From contig PUQB01000112.1 of NCBI GenBank assembly GCA_003024785.1, forward strand, positions 404,341 to 468,340: 64,000 nucleotides of DNA, in the 5' to 3' direction. Shown in pieces: positions 23,733-35,186 of this stretch. The notes beneath the pieces are model-generated. The model was given only the letters and a program-made list of their open reading frames with translations. It did not search any database and was not told where the DNA came from. Each line of letters starts with the position of its first letter. Position 1 is the first letter of the stretch. The translations under genes were made by a program, and so were the position numbers. The stretch is from Selaginella tamariscina. Taxonomy: Eukaryota; Streptophyta; Lycopodiopsida; Selaginellales; Selaginellaceae.

Positions 23733-26234
23733 ATGGGCGCCTCTGTATCAACTGATGCACGAATCAATGAAACATACAAGAGTATGAGTTTCATACACAA
23801 GATCTACTTCAGGGTTAGTGTTCTTCTTCCCTTGTATGTTTGCTCTTGTAAATGACTGTTCTTGCCTTGTAGATTGTTCACTATATTGACGGGCACACTC
23901 CTTGGCACAAGTTACCACTTCTGATCGGCCTTTTCTATCTCGACATACGAAGAACTCTACACCAGCACTACAACTTGAAATACGTCGGTCCCAAGGAGGA
24001 ACTGTTGAAACCATGTTCTCGGATTGCACCGGCTTTCAGAGATTCGGACGGTGCATTTACAGATCCATCGCATGTCCAACCGGCGACTATGGATCGTTTC
24101 TTGGACGAAATGCAAATCCTCTCCCCCACAGCGTGAACAGGTGCCTGCATATATATAGTTTTCTCATGCATGCTATAATTACTTAGAATTTGAAAACAGA
24201 TTCTGGATCCTCATCCAAGTGTTATTGCAACAAAGCTTCTTGCACGTAAGTCTTTCACGGACACGGGAAAGCAGTTCAACTTGCTGGCTGCTTCATGGAT
24301 TCAGTTCATGATTCACGACTGGGTTGACCATAAAGAAGATACAAAACAGGTTAGTAATGGTTAATTATGCTTGTTAATAAACTCGTGCTTAATGTTGTTT
24401 ACTGTATGTTACAGGAGGAGATCATAGCTCCAGAATCGGTTGCATCGCAGTGTCCACTAAAACAGTTTCGGTTTCTTCGTACCAAGCAAGAAAAAACTGG
24501 CTCGAATGATATCAAGCTTGGACATAGGAACATGAGAACTGCTTGGTGGTACATTTCATACACCCATGCATATACGTATATCTTAACTACATAATGTGTA
24601 CATTGGTAACAGGGATGGAAGTGTTTTATACGGAAGCCATGAAGAAGTATTGAAGAAAGTGAGAACTTTTGTGGATGGAAAACTAAAGATTCGCGAGGAT
24701 GGGCTCTTACAACACGACTCCAATGGCGTCCAATTCGCTGGTGATGTAAAAAACTCTTGGGCGGGGATCTCCATTTTACAAGCGCTGTTTATTAAGGAAC
24801 ATAATGCTGTTTGTGACATGCTTAAGGTTGGTTTAAACAATAGTTATATTAACAATAATAAGACTTTTCACTTTATACAGGAAGCTCACCCTGAGTTTGG
24901 CGACCAAGACTTGTATTTACATGCAAGGTTGGTGGTTGCTGCAATACTAGCCAAATTCATACCATAGATTGGACTGTGGAGCTTCTTAAGACTAAGGCAC
25001 TCAACATTGGAATGCATGCCAATTGGTAAACTTAAATTCGTGTATCATATACTCATGTACAAATTCTAAGTACTTTCTGTCAGGTATGGATTGCTAGGAA
25101 GAAGGATAAAGAATGTCATAGGTCACACTGGGAGTTCACTATTGAGTGGTTATGTGGGAATGGAGAAGCCTGAAGATCATGGGGTCCCTTACTCGCTTAC
25201 GGAGGAGTTTACCAGTGTGTACCGCATGCATCCCTTGCTACCAGATGAGGTTGCTATACGAGATATTGATGGAGCTGCTTTCCCTAATAAGACTCCACCC
25301 TTAAGTGGCAAAAGGTTGCGTGTGCGTGCGTGTGTGAGAAACTACATATACACACATCATGTTATTTGTTTCAGAATTCCTATGATTGAATTGGTTGGAG
25401 TGACGGGCGAAGAAACTCTTGAAAAGATTGGGAACGAAAAGATGATAGTTTCACTAGGTCATCAAGCATGTGGAGCACTCACATTATTCAACTATCCTCA
25501 GTTCTTTCGAGACGTTCCACAGACTGATGCAAATGGTGTCCAAAGAGAGAATCACCTTGACTTGCCTGCCCTAGAGAGTAAGAAGTCTTGCTTAAACGTT
25601 TATTAACTAGTTAATGAATCAGTTAAGATCTTCTAACTGCATGATTTCAGTTTACCGGGACAGAGAAAGAAATGTAGCAAGGTACAATGACTTCAGGAGG
25701 AACATGCTTATGATACCTATTCAAGAATGGGAAGATCTAACGGAGGACAAGGAAGTTCAAGGTTCGCTGAGAGATATCTACGGTGAAGATGTTGAGAAAC
25801 TGGACTTGCTGGTTGGAATGTTAGCTGAGAAAAAGATTGAGGGCTTTGCCATTAGTGAAACGGCTTTCTTTATTTTCCTTCTAATGGCATCAAGGTAATT
25901 TGCCTGTATACTAGTGTAGACGTGCATATGCATATGTGTGTGTGTTATGCGTACATGTACATGTATATATAGAACAAACTAGACACATCCTACATGTATA
26001 CACTAAGCCTGTATAATATCTCTCTTTAACATAAAATTTTCTGATTGCTTGAACAGGAGACTGGAGGCTGATAGATTTTTCACGTCAAACTTCAATGCAA
26101 AGCATTACACAAAGGAGGGATTGGCATGGGTGAACAATACAGAGAGTCTCAAGGATGTCCTAAAGAGACACCACAGTGACCTTGTGGATAAATGGTTGAA
26201 TGCCTCCAGTGCATTTTCTGTATGGAGTGCATAA
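23733..26234 (+). pseudogene. DOX: Fatty-acid alpha-dioxygenase copy B (broken), ten exons
   Basis: Second alpha-DOX copy, same orientation as DOX-A. Exons: 23733-23813, 23873-24140, 24200-24349, 24415-24548, 24613-24826, 24881-25025, 25084-25314, 25375-25577, 25651-25894, 26057-26234. It has MIHDW in exon 3 and SVYRMHPLLPDEV in exon 7. Exon 2 is 268 nt against 270 in copies A and C (two single-base losses, near 24078 and 24126). Exon 6 lacks one base near 24952, so that exon reads ...AILAKFIP and stops. Splice sites all look usable. As in DOX-A, the defects are single-base losses and could be assembly errors, but two copies with independent losses favour decay. If read errors explain them, the gene would encode about 616 residues. 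Confidence 0.9.
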
Positions 26235-27079
26235 AGAGTGTAATATAATTTAAATAACTGAATATTTCACAAAAAGTACATAAAATTTTATCTTTACTAG
26301 TGTATTGTGTATATTTGTAGTTTATTTATGAGACTTAATATTTTAAAGTTTTAAAAACAGATATTTAACCTGATAACTACCTTAAAATTAATTTAAAATT
26401 AACGGTAAAGATTAAATTATTTACACCTTAAATTTTGTTTAAGATTAAAACAATTGATAAATGAAGATCAAATTGTTTATAGCTGTTAATAGGCTCACTC
26501 ACACTCACTTAATAATCTTATAATTGTTTTGAAATATGATTATTTATAGTAAGTTAATTTTTATTTTATTTATTTTATAAGAATTACATATTCTTAATTT
26601 ATAATAACAAGCATAGTTGTTTACCATATTATTTATTCACTACAATTTACATATAAAATAGTTTAAACTTACATATTTTTGGGATTGCAAATATCATTAA
26701 AGAAAATATGTAAATACTATATTAGATAGGTTTGTATATTCCTATATAGACTATCCATACACACATAGTGTAAAACTCCAAACTCTCTAAGAGTTTGGCA
26801 CTTGTTGAGGGGGAAAATGTAATATATAGGAGATCACAAACATGGTGTTACATCTACCTTGAGGAGTTTAATCATGGTGTTCGAAAGAGCAACTTGTGAT
26901 AATAAAGTTATTTTTTGAATTAGGGTTCTCTACTATGCAAGTCACTAAATATTAAATTTTGGTTTTTTACTTACTAATGAAATAGTGGTTCATCTTTACT
27001 TACTTTTTACTTACTATTGAAATAGTGATTCATATTTATGTGCCTGTTAATCAGATTGGAAATCATGGCCAAACAATAT
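26235..27079. other. DOX-B 3' flank with the end of a Ty1/copia fossil
   Basis: AT-rich. The part 26692-26830 matches 63785-63906 in the same orientation. It contains a polypurine tract, GTTGAGGGGGAAAATGT (about 26805-26821), typical of the internal/3' LTR junction of copia elements. About 26960-27040 holds a direct repeat (TTTTTTACTTACTA..GAAATAGTG) and 26999-27079 is the reverse complement of 63918-64000. Two old copia ends therefore face each other here. Confidence 0.5.
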
Positions 27080-27088
27080 CTTAGTGGC
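27080..27088. repeat. Left 9-bp target site duplication of the MULE
   Basis: CTTAGTGGC, identical to 51305-51313. The flanks joined across the element match the unoccupied paralogous site at 63909-63917. Confidence 0.85.
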
Positions 27089-27235
27089 GGGTTTGACATT
27101 TCCTCGAGCGCAGTTTGCCGAGCGTACGGATTTCCATCATACCGGAATATTCCATTCCGTACAGAATATTCGTTTTCATATAAAGAATATTCTGGTGCGG
27201 CGGGCGGGCAATCATGGCGGCACGGTAATGGTGTC
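27089..27235 (+). repeat. Left terminal inverted repeat of the MULE
   Basis: Begins GGG and shares with the reverse complement of the right end TCGAG.GCAG....CGAGC within the first 36 bases. Further in, both share a block with CGTACGGATTTCC, GAATATTC, and AAGAATATTCTGGTGCGGCGG. The repeat is strongly diverged with indels, as often in old MULEs. Confidence 0.7.
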
Positions 27236-27397
27236 AAAGTTTCACAAATTTGGGGGTTAATCTGACATATATATTTATATATTTATATTTATATTTATGT
27301 TTTTATTTTTTTAATATTTATATTTATAACTATAATTATATTTTTATATAAATACCGCATCAAACTAAATAAAAATTACAATAAAAACATAACTCAA

Positions 27398-30300
27398 TCA
27401 TGAAGACTCGTTTCCACCAGCCAGTGCCTCGTCGTTAATGAATGCATTGTTACGGTGTCGTGAACTTTTCTCCAAAATCTGTCTGTCGTAAACTTCGAAC
27501 TCTTCAACCATTTTCTTTGCCATCTGATTAGCAGTCTGGTAGAACAATACTGAAAACATATTAAAGTTTAAAACCAAAGAAATGATAAAACAAATCTCAC
27601 TCATCATCTGATGACTCGTATGATCTCTCTTCTGCTGACTCATCTGATGACTCGTCGTTGTGCTCCACGGACTTCTCCGTAACAACATCCTTGTCGTTTC
27701 GAGAAGGCGGATCCTGGTCTCCATCGTTGTCGCTAGCCAAAGGCAAATCCTGTGCTTCTGTTTCCATGGCCCTCTTCCACTCATCAAAAGGAGTAATCAT
27801 GGAAACAACTTGATCATCCCCACCACCTTCAGCTGCTGTAACACTTGGAATGACCTTCCTGAAGACATCTCTGGCTGCTAAAACCAGATCCTTGTTGATG
27901 TCGATTCCATAACCATGTCTCCCTGTGTGAAAAGCTGCAAGAATACTAGCACCGGTTCCCACTGTTAGATCCACGACAGTTCCACCAGGCTTTGTGAGCT
28001 TCTCCACTAGCATCGCAAACAACTTGGGAGATTTCGGGCCAATTGAAATCCTGAAAGTTACAATATTAGAACATGAGAAATAACAAACAACATTATACCA
28101 TGGGAGCTGGAAATCTTCTGGCTCATCAAAAAGAAGAGTGTAGCGAGTGTCCAAGATCTCCTTGTTCTTGGCAACCTTAGAGTAGGGGGAACCAAAAATA
28201 CACATGGCAATGATGCTTTCCTGAAAAAACATACATTAAAAAATGACATTCTCAAAAAGAAGAATTACCTTTCTAGAGAAACGGTATCCCCATGACTTTG
28301 TCGTGTGCACATAACTCATCTGCAGAAACTTTAGCTTGCAAGTTTCTGCAGTGTTCTTCAAAGCTAGAACATCATCCGGTAGCACAAACACTACCACATG
28401 GCCAGCTCTTTAATATCCCGAAAGCAAGGTTCACCAAGTTCTTCAGCAAAGCATCCGAGAACTTCGTGTATTGATCCACCATCCCGCCTGCCTCAGCAAC
28501 GCATCCGGTAGGCGGGTCGATGACAACGAGATCAACTCCCTGGATGCATTTTGGTGGAGGCTTCGCACCAAACACATGAATAGTCCAACTTGACTTGTGA
28601 CTCACGATCCAATCCTCAAGCTCCTTCAATCCTGACGGAAAAGGCCTTCCGGCTTTGAAGTACTGGACTGCAAGGTTCTCTGAATCTGCATGAATGATTT
28701 CCCAGCTTCCATTTCCCTTCTCAGGCATCACCATCCTCAACATATCATCTTCTTCCAATCCAGCCGAGATGAAGGATGGGGCTGAAGAAGAAGCTTGTCC
28801 CTTGCTGACCTTGCTCGCCGATCTAGCATACCTGATATCCATCTTCACATGGAGCTTCCTTGCAGCACTGTCGTTCTTCCATAATAGCTCTCGCCGATCA
28901 TCCTTGTGTATCTTATAGCTGGCCATCTCCCATTCGGGACAGTCACCAGGAAATCCAGCCAGAAAGGACAGTGTTCCACTGTAATACTGATATACGTAAC
29001 AACCGGCTCCACATGCTAGAATCCTTGGTAACATCCATCCACTCTTTGAAATCTTCAGGGAGTGCATCGTTTTTCCATTTTAAAAACCTGTAAAAATAGA
29101 TAAAAATCTGTAAAGAAACAAAAAAAAAACTTGCCTGAATGCCATTCTTTTTGCAGATTTTTCCAGCTCAAATAGTCGAGAGGTGAATTGTCGCACCGAA
29201 CTCCTTGTTCTCGAGCATGTTCTGGTACATATCCAACTTAATTTCATTGTGCATCTTCGTATACCATGCATGAACTCCTCTACATGCTCGACCAAAAGCT
29301 CTTTAGCTGCCTCGCGACCTGGCACGATAAAACGAATAAAAATGAAAAATATAAATATTAAATTACCTGGAACCAGTAAGTAAAGATGTGCAAAAACTTG
29401 ATGAAGTCCTTGTCAGGCCAGCCGGTGACACCTTCCTTTTGTCTTTCTCCGTCATGTTCACCAGCTTCTCAAGAACGCCACGTTCTTGAATGTGCACAAG
29501 CTTTCCCAAGGATATCAACCTTGACGTTGGAAGGAAGCTGGGACTTCGCGAGCATTTGAAGCTTCTCCAGAGTTATTTGCTTCGTTGATGGTTTGATAGT
29601 GGATATCTGTGATCGCCTTGAACCAATCTTCGCCGACCGCCGGATCAGCAATGGTGAGGAATTTGTTCATCCGAACTGTGAATGTCTTGTAAACGCTGGA
29701 GAGGATCTGAGATTCTGTCTGGTTTGGTTTTCGTTCGCAAGTTTTGTAGCGATTTGTGCTTCAGTTGATTCTGCAAAAGAAACCGAAAATCAAAAAACAA
29801 TCAAAAGAAGAAGAAAAGATTACCTCCCAAAAAATCTTCACCAATGTCGTCTTTGGATACTCGTACCAAACGTCTTCTTTTCTGTTCGATCTCCACACTT
29901 CCACAGCTTTTCTATCTTCCTCCGGCATCCCGCGAAGAACATGATCGGTAGAAAGATCTGCAGACTTCGCGCAACAATTCCGCAAGAACTGCAAGGTGTG
30001 AATGATTGTTGTAGGAACCACACGAGCAGTTGCTTTGCAAAACAAAACAACATTTATTTAGTATTTAAATAATGAAACAAACAAGTCACTTACTCATTCA
30101 ACGATTGCAAGCAGCGATTAGTCTCTTCTCCTCTTGCGCTGTAAATGCTATGAGTGTTGCATGTACACACAAAGTCCATTTCAAACATGGCTCAGAAATC
30201 GATACCACGCAAAAAATGCTGGCTTATACAAATCCGCTTCAAACTCTCTATCGACCTGTGCTTCTGACTCATTCCAGCTTCGGCGTTCGTCTGCACTCAA

Positions 30301-30936
30301 CTGTGGTCCGAAAGATAAGGTGAACACTGACGTCTCCTGGTAAAATCCTTCAGCTCTAATCCATCCAACAAGGTCTTTCACGCCGTCCTTAGTGACATTC
30401 CTCAAACATTGGTGTGGGAGCAACCTGTGAACCGAGATACGCAGAGGCTCACCAAGCTCAACTGGAACGTAGTGGTGTTGTCCTTGTAGCAATGTATCAA
30501 TATCCGTGTCATACCGAATAACAAGATCCTGAAGAAGCTTGGATGGAGCCTCAAGTGTCAACCGCTCCAGAATTGCATATGATTCGGCAACATCCTCAGG
30601 AGCATCCAGTTTCCTCTTCTTATTGAACATTTTACTACCAAGATCAATGTCCGGTACTTCCTTTGCATTACTGTGTTCTGCAGAGCTTCCTGCGATCTCC
30701 CTATTTCTAGGCATCCATTCACTCACCACAACATGTTCATCAATGACTTGCGAACTATCCACAGGTTCATTGTTCGTCGGCATTATCTCTTTGCGCTGCA
30801 GTTGTTGCTTGGCGCCTCGGCCTCCTTTCTTGCCACGAGGTTTTGGAGCCATATCTGCAAGAGCTTCTTGGACGATATGTTCTTGAAGTGTCAAAGTCTT
30901 GTATTTATCTCGCAGTCTCTTACTCTGCCTTTGCAA
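27398..30936 (-). CDS. ParB-like domain plus N6/N4 DNA methyltransferase, eight exons, transposon-borne
   Basis: Exons on the minus strand: 30936-30094, 30032-29824, 29770-29367, 29318-29135, 29087-28269, 28220-28099, 28050-27601, 27535-27398. Intron 4 has a GC-AG donor (CAG/GCAAGT). The N terminus is basic (MAPKPRGKKGGRGAKQQ; NKKRKL), suggesting nuclear import. Residues about 158-208 (LRISVHRLLPHQCLRN ... VGWIRAEGFYQETSVFTL) resemble a ParB N-terminal domain. Exon 5 holds methylase motif IV, DLVVIDPPTG, then GHVVVFVLPDDVLALKN. Exon 7 holds motif X (GPKSPKLFAMLVEKL), motif I (GGTVVDLTVGTGA) and motif II (HGYGIDIN). Order IV-X-I is the beta class (N6_N4_Mtase family), which methylates adenine N6 or cytosine N4; DPPT leaves the base uncertain. 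The tail is acidic and serine-rich. Exon 1 ends in a frame (stop at 30181) that differs from the codon-like sequence after it, and exons 2-3 also change frame, so this copy probably has a few frameshifts. Confidence 0.7.
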
Positions 30937-31446
30937 TTACAACAACTGATAAGAGTGTGTGTGTGAGTTGTTTTAATTTATGGACACACATTTACTATAT
31001 ATGTATACCTATCAATATATATAGACACACACGCACACACACATATTTATAAATATGTAATGTTGTTTGTGTGTGTGCTCACTATATAATGTTCCTTGTG
31101 TATGTGTGTAATGTTGCTTATGTGTGTGTGTGTGCAATGTTGTGTTTGTTTTGTGATGTGTGAGAGAATATGGGTATATTCATATCTCTTCACATGTATA
31201 TACAGACGAAAAAGCATCATCTCATATATACAAGTCTTATATTCATATACTTATACATATATATATATTATATATATAAGTCTTTTTAAGTATGTATTTA
31301 AATATATATATTTATATTACACACACATGTATACAAGTCTAATGTTGTATAATCATAATGTGGTACATGTGTAAAATGTTATTTATGTGTGTGCGCAAAC
31401 AAAAAAACAAAAAAAAAAAAAAAAACAAACACACACACATACACGG
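30937..31446. other. Intergenic region with TG/CA and TA microsatellites
   Basis: Upstream of the methyltransferase gene and inside the MULE. It holds a TG-rich run (about 31060-31140), TA-rich strings (31255-31310) and a poly-A/CA tract (31398-31443). The open frames here are low-complexity artefacts. Confidence 0.6.
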
Positions 31447-31683
31447 ATTTCCTGCTGAATTGGCAGGAAAATCTTGCTGCCCCGATGGTGCGGCCGCCGC
31501 ACCATCCTGGCGGCAGAATTCCTGCCGAATTGGGCAAGAAATCCTACCACCCAGATGGTGTGGCTGCCGCACCATTCCGACGGCAGGATTTCTTGCCCAA
31601 TTCGGCAGGAAAATCTTGCCACCCAAATGGTGCGGCCACCGCACCATCCAAGCGGCAGAAATTTCCTGCCGAATTGGGCAGGG
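31447..31683. repeat. GC-rich palindromic tandem array between the divergent MULE genes
   Basis: Three units with period 70 and 72 bp. Each carries a near-perfect palindrome with arms ATGGTGCGG and CCGCACCAT around a 3-nt centre (starting about 31485, 31555 and 31627). These alternate with four copies of a second palindrome of type CCTGCCGAATTGGGCAGG (about 31450, 31520, 31592, 31664). The array is sharply GC-rich in an AT-rich spacer and lies about 500 bp from the methylase start and 830 bp from the transposase start. Candidate binding array for an element-encoded protein. Both strands stay open through it because of the repeat; those frames are not genes. Confidence 0.85.
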
Positions 31684-32518
31684 AATGTGTGTGAGTGTGT
31701 TTGCCAAAATCGGCAATAACTCATGCTGTCGGAGGTGTGTGTGTGTGTGCACGTGCGCATGCATTTGTGAATAGAGAGAAATCCTATTGAATTCGCACAT
31801 ACATGCACAGAAATTGCTATACACATATATAAGATTTTACCTATAGCCATGTCGCCGTGACGCTCACACTAGCCTCCTGTCGCCACAAATGGAGAACAAG
31901 AGCGACCTCAAAAAAAAAAACAAAAGTGCCCTCTCTCGACAATGAAGAATGGAGAAGAAGAATGGGCGGCCCTAAATCTTTACCCTAAAATCTAACACTT
32001 AACCCTTTGACCCTTAACTATAAAACTGTGTTTAATCAAACCATACAACAGTATATACAATACTTGCTATAAATAACGTACTATATAAAAGGATACAAAT
32101 ACAAACACATATTTAAGTAAAAATTTGTATGTTAAAAAAACATATTATTATATAATTAAATAATTATTCATGTAAAAATATGTATTTATAATGTCTACAT
32201 TAGATAAAATACTTGATCAAATAAAACTATATTAATTATAATAAATAAATTACAGAATATAAACAAGTCATAAATAAATATGTCAGATGAATATAGATTA
32301 GACACACATTTATTTAAAAGACAATAAAGATTGCTCTATCTTTACGTGAAGTGCTATACTATATTAACATCTAAGATCTATACATTTCCTTGAATTAAAT
32401 ATTCACCCACGTTGAGTCATGATTATGAATTTTTGAAATGGTAATATCCGATATTTACCAAAAGATGATTAAGTAATGTTGTTGTTTTTCTGTCACGTTT
32501 GTGGTAACTGCTTGCAAA
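31684..32518. other. AT-rich spacer upstream of the MULE transposase
   Basis: No gene. A TG microsatellite lies at about 31690-31750. The remainder is strongly AT-rich and presumably contains the transposase promoter; no single TATA box can be singled out. Confidence 0.5.
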
Positions 32519-35186
32519 ATGGCCAAGATTGTTTACGACAATTTGGATCACGATGTTCCTGTGATAGATGGTGTTGGAATCATTCTTACTAATCAGATCA
32601 GAACGTTCTTTGGCATTTTTGATTGGCAAAGTGTTCATCTTTTTTAAACTTCTTCATGAGCAATCTGCTTTAAAGATCGAAATAAACGAGAACCAAGATG
32701 CTGGAGGGAAGGATAATCCAGGATATGTTTTGTTACCGGATGAAGGACCATTGTTTAAGCTTGTCGTTGCTTCTGACTCTGAATACTCAACGTTGAAGGA
32801 CCTTTTCACTTCTAATACCTGCAAAAAGGAAGAATTCTTATCGAGGGTTCCACGATCATTCATACAAATGAATTGCCTATTGCATATGATGGGGATGTCA
32901 TTTTTGAGCTCCCTCCTTCCGAATACAAATACAAAGGAATGAATCGGAAAGAGGATGACATACCTGGACAGCAGGAACGACCAGCAACTGAAATTTTCAA
33001 GCGAGGGTGTCCAGGAGCAAATGTGTTGGGAGCCTTTGCTGTATCAACCCGGATTGCCCTGCTTCTAAGGCAGGATTTCCGAACTAAACAAATGGAAAGG
33101 ATGTATTGTTTCCCCACCTTCAATCGACAAACTGGCAAAAGGATTGACATGTTTTTTCTGTAAGAAAATCCATTGTGTCTTGAAGTTTGTCATGCTGTGG
33201 CGTTCTGCATTTTCCCAGACGACATAACCAAGACTAGATTGTTTATCCACCAGGGAAAAACATTCCATCCAGTGGGTGATGGTGTTTCTACATCGAATAA
33301 AGAAGAAATGCATATGGCAGTCCAGAATGCAACAGAAAGAAACTCCCAGAGCTAGTCCAAGAATCATCGAAATGGCAGCATGTAAAGATGCTATCTTTGG
33401 TTTCTTATTAGATAATTATGAGCCTGGAAGTTGTGATAAGCTCATGGATCATTTGCAGCCATTATCAAACAATCGAAGGTACAATTAGAGTTTTACTTTG
33501 TGCTGAGCATTCTTTGATAATACCTTTGATGCAGAGTTCGTCAATGGGTAACGTCCGCAAAGAGAACTGCTGCTGAAATGCCAGAGAATATTGATGGATT
33601 ATTGGAGCTGAAACGAAGGTTGTCTATCCCATTCATCCACGTGATTCACTATCCTGGGATGAATTTCCGTGGTTCAGACGACCAGGCATTAGTTTTTAAG
33701 ATGACGGTTTCAGGGCCAGGTTTTGGAATCGATTATGTAAGGATGTGCCAACCTCCTCTTGGCCCTTTGCAGAAGAGTTGGGTTCTACTTGATCACACAC
33801 ACCGTGTTGTTGATAAGTGGATCACTCTGGCATTGCATGTTTACGACCCAAAGTAAGATGTTATCTTTTTGTTGTTTGCTTAACTCTTTGACTATTTTAT
33901 AGTGTGCGTCGATTATCCACCATTGCTTATGGTGACATGAAGAGACAAACGGCTGGGGCAGTGGAGAAGTTTTTCGTGCTATGTTGGATGTCTGTTCCGA
34001 GAAGGGAATCTACAATGTGCAGTTTGCTGGGTTTATGTCCGATGAAGCAGGAGCGATCTGGCAAGCAATCAGGAATGTGTTCTTTAATGGCCAAGAAATT
34101 CCTGGACGTGAACGGAGCTGTATCTTTCACTATGAACAAGCCATACAACGTGTGACAAGGAAGTGGGTCCCTCTTGAACATCAACAAAACATCTTCAACT
34201 TTTGAGATCATGGTCAACAGCCACATCAACAACTGATCGTGAAAATAATCTTTTCTGCTTTTGGAATGAAAATGTGAAGGATGTTGGAGTTATGCAGACA
34301 TGGTTTTCATGGTGGGAAAGACAAAGAATCATATTTCAAATGTTGTTCTTGAAAGCATGCCGGAGAATGCTGCAAGGGTTGTGCCCATGACAAACCAGTC
34401 GGAGTCTGTTCACGGAAGATGGAGGAGGGCTAAAGATTCAAAATACATTTCATTGTACCAAGCTACAATCCACAACCTGACTGAATCAGTGCGACAATGT
34501 GCTCTTGTGAAGGCTTTTAGAGATGGAAGATATAGTGGTTCCGGGCCAACTTCAGAGGAGCTCTCAGCAAGGTTCGAGAGAAGAATGTCAAATGCTAACT
34601 CAACAACACCTACAGCAAAGGTTATCATTGACTTAGTTGAAGATGTTGCTCCATCAAGCATGTAGGATACTGCTTTTGTGGCTGCCACGAATGTTGAACA
34701 TCGCACTGTGCAAAAGAAATATGGGGTCAGAGGCTGAACGATCCCACCGACTGGACATCTTCTATAGTGAATAGGTTATTCCAACACAGTGTAGACGGAA
34801 GCAACAGTTGGATTTTCCTGTTGCAGAAGAACATGAAGAATATGTTCTGGTTGAAGAACAAGATGTTACACCTGGACAATGGGCAAATTAGAAGATGTGG
34901 TGAAAGAAGTTCTGTGAAATGTCTAGCAGGCTTTCCCTCTTCGGGAGGTCAGTGGAGTGCTTGTGACAAAAAGATCAGTCCTAGTGGTAATCGAGTGGCT
35001 ACTCCTTGCTTTTTTGGAAGGATCAAATACAATGACAAAAAAACTGGTGAAGAATGCTTTCGCTCACAAATGATGTATTTTTTGTCCAACAAACATGCTT
35101 TGCAGCAGACATCCAAGACCAACTATTGTTTCTCCGCCAGCTTCTACCTCGGTTTGGAAAGTTCAAGTGGGCACGAAGTTGATAGC
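32519..35186 (+). pseudogene. MULE-type transposase gene, 5' part
   Basis: Coding-like sequence begins at an ATG at 32519 (MAKIVYDNLDHDVPVIDG). Introns are visible at about 33479-33533 and 33853-33902. The catalytic region follows MULE layout: first Asp in WVLLDHTHRV (about 33791), second Asp in FAGFMSDEAGA (about 34041), the C-x2-H motif CIFH (34119-34130), and a downstream segment TNQSESVHGRWRRAKDS (about 34390) resembling the conserved tail before the zinc finger. Frames change several times (for example the first frame stops near 32645), so this copy is degenerate. The gene is cut at 35186 by LTR element 2; the frame ending VGTKLIA runs on in phase after the target duplication. It would bind the terminal repeats and catalyse cut-and-paste transposition in the nucleus. 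Confidence 0.7.
35182..35186. repeat. Left 5-bp target duplication of LTR element 2
   Basis: ATAGC directly before the left LTR; the same five bases directly follow the right LTR at 50405-50409. Confidence 0.9.

Noticed and set aside
27398-30936. Bacterial contamination as source of the methylase
   Set aside because: Eight exons with plant-type splice sites, location between MULE termini with a verified empty site, and base composition like its neighbours argue against it.
31096-31374. Open frame rich in C, V and Y
   Set aside because: Entirely composed of TG and TA microsatellite codons.
31358-31850. Several overlapping open frames on both strands with repeated peptides
   Set aside because: They come from the palindromic 70-72 bp array and adjoining microsatellites; symmetric openness on both strands marks them as artefacts.
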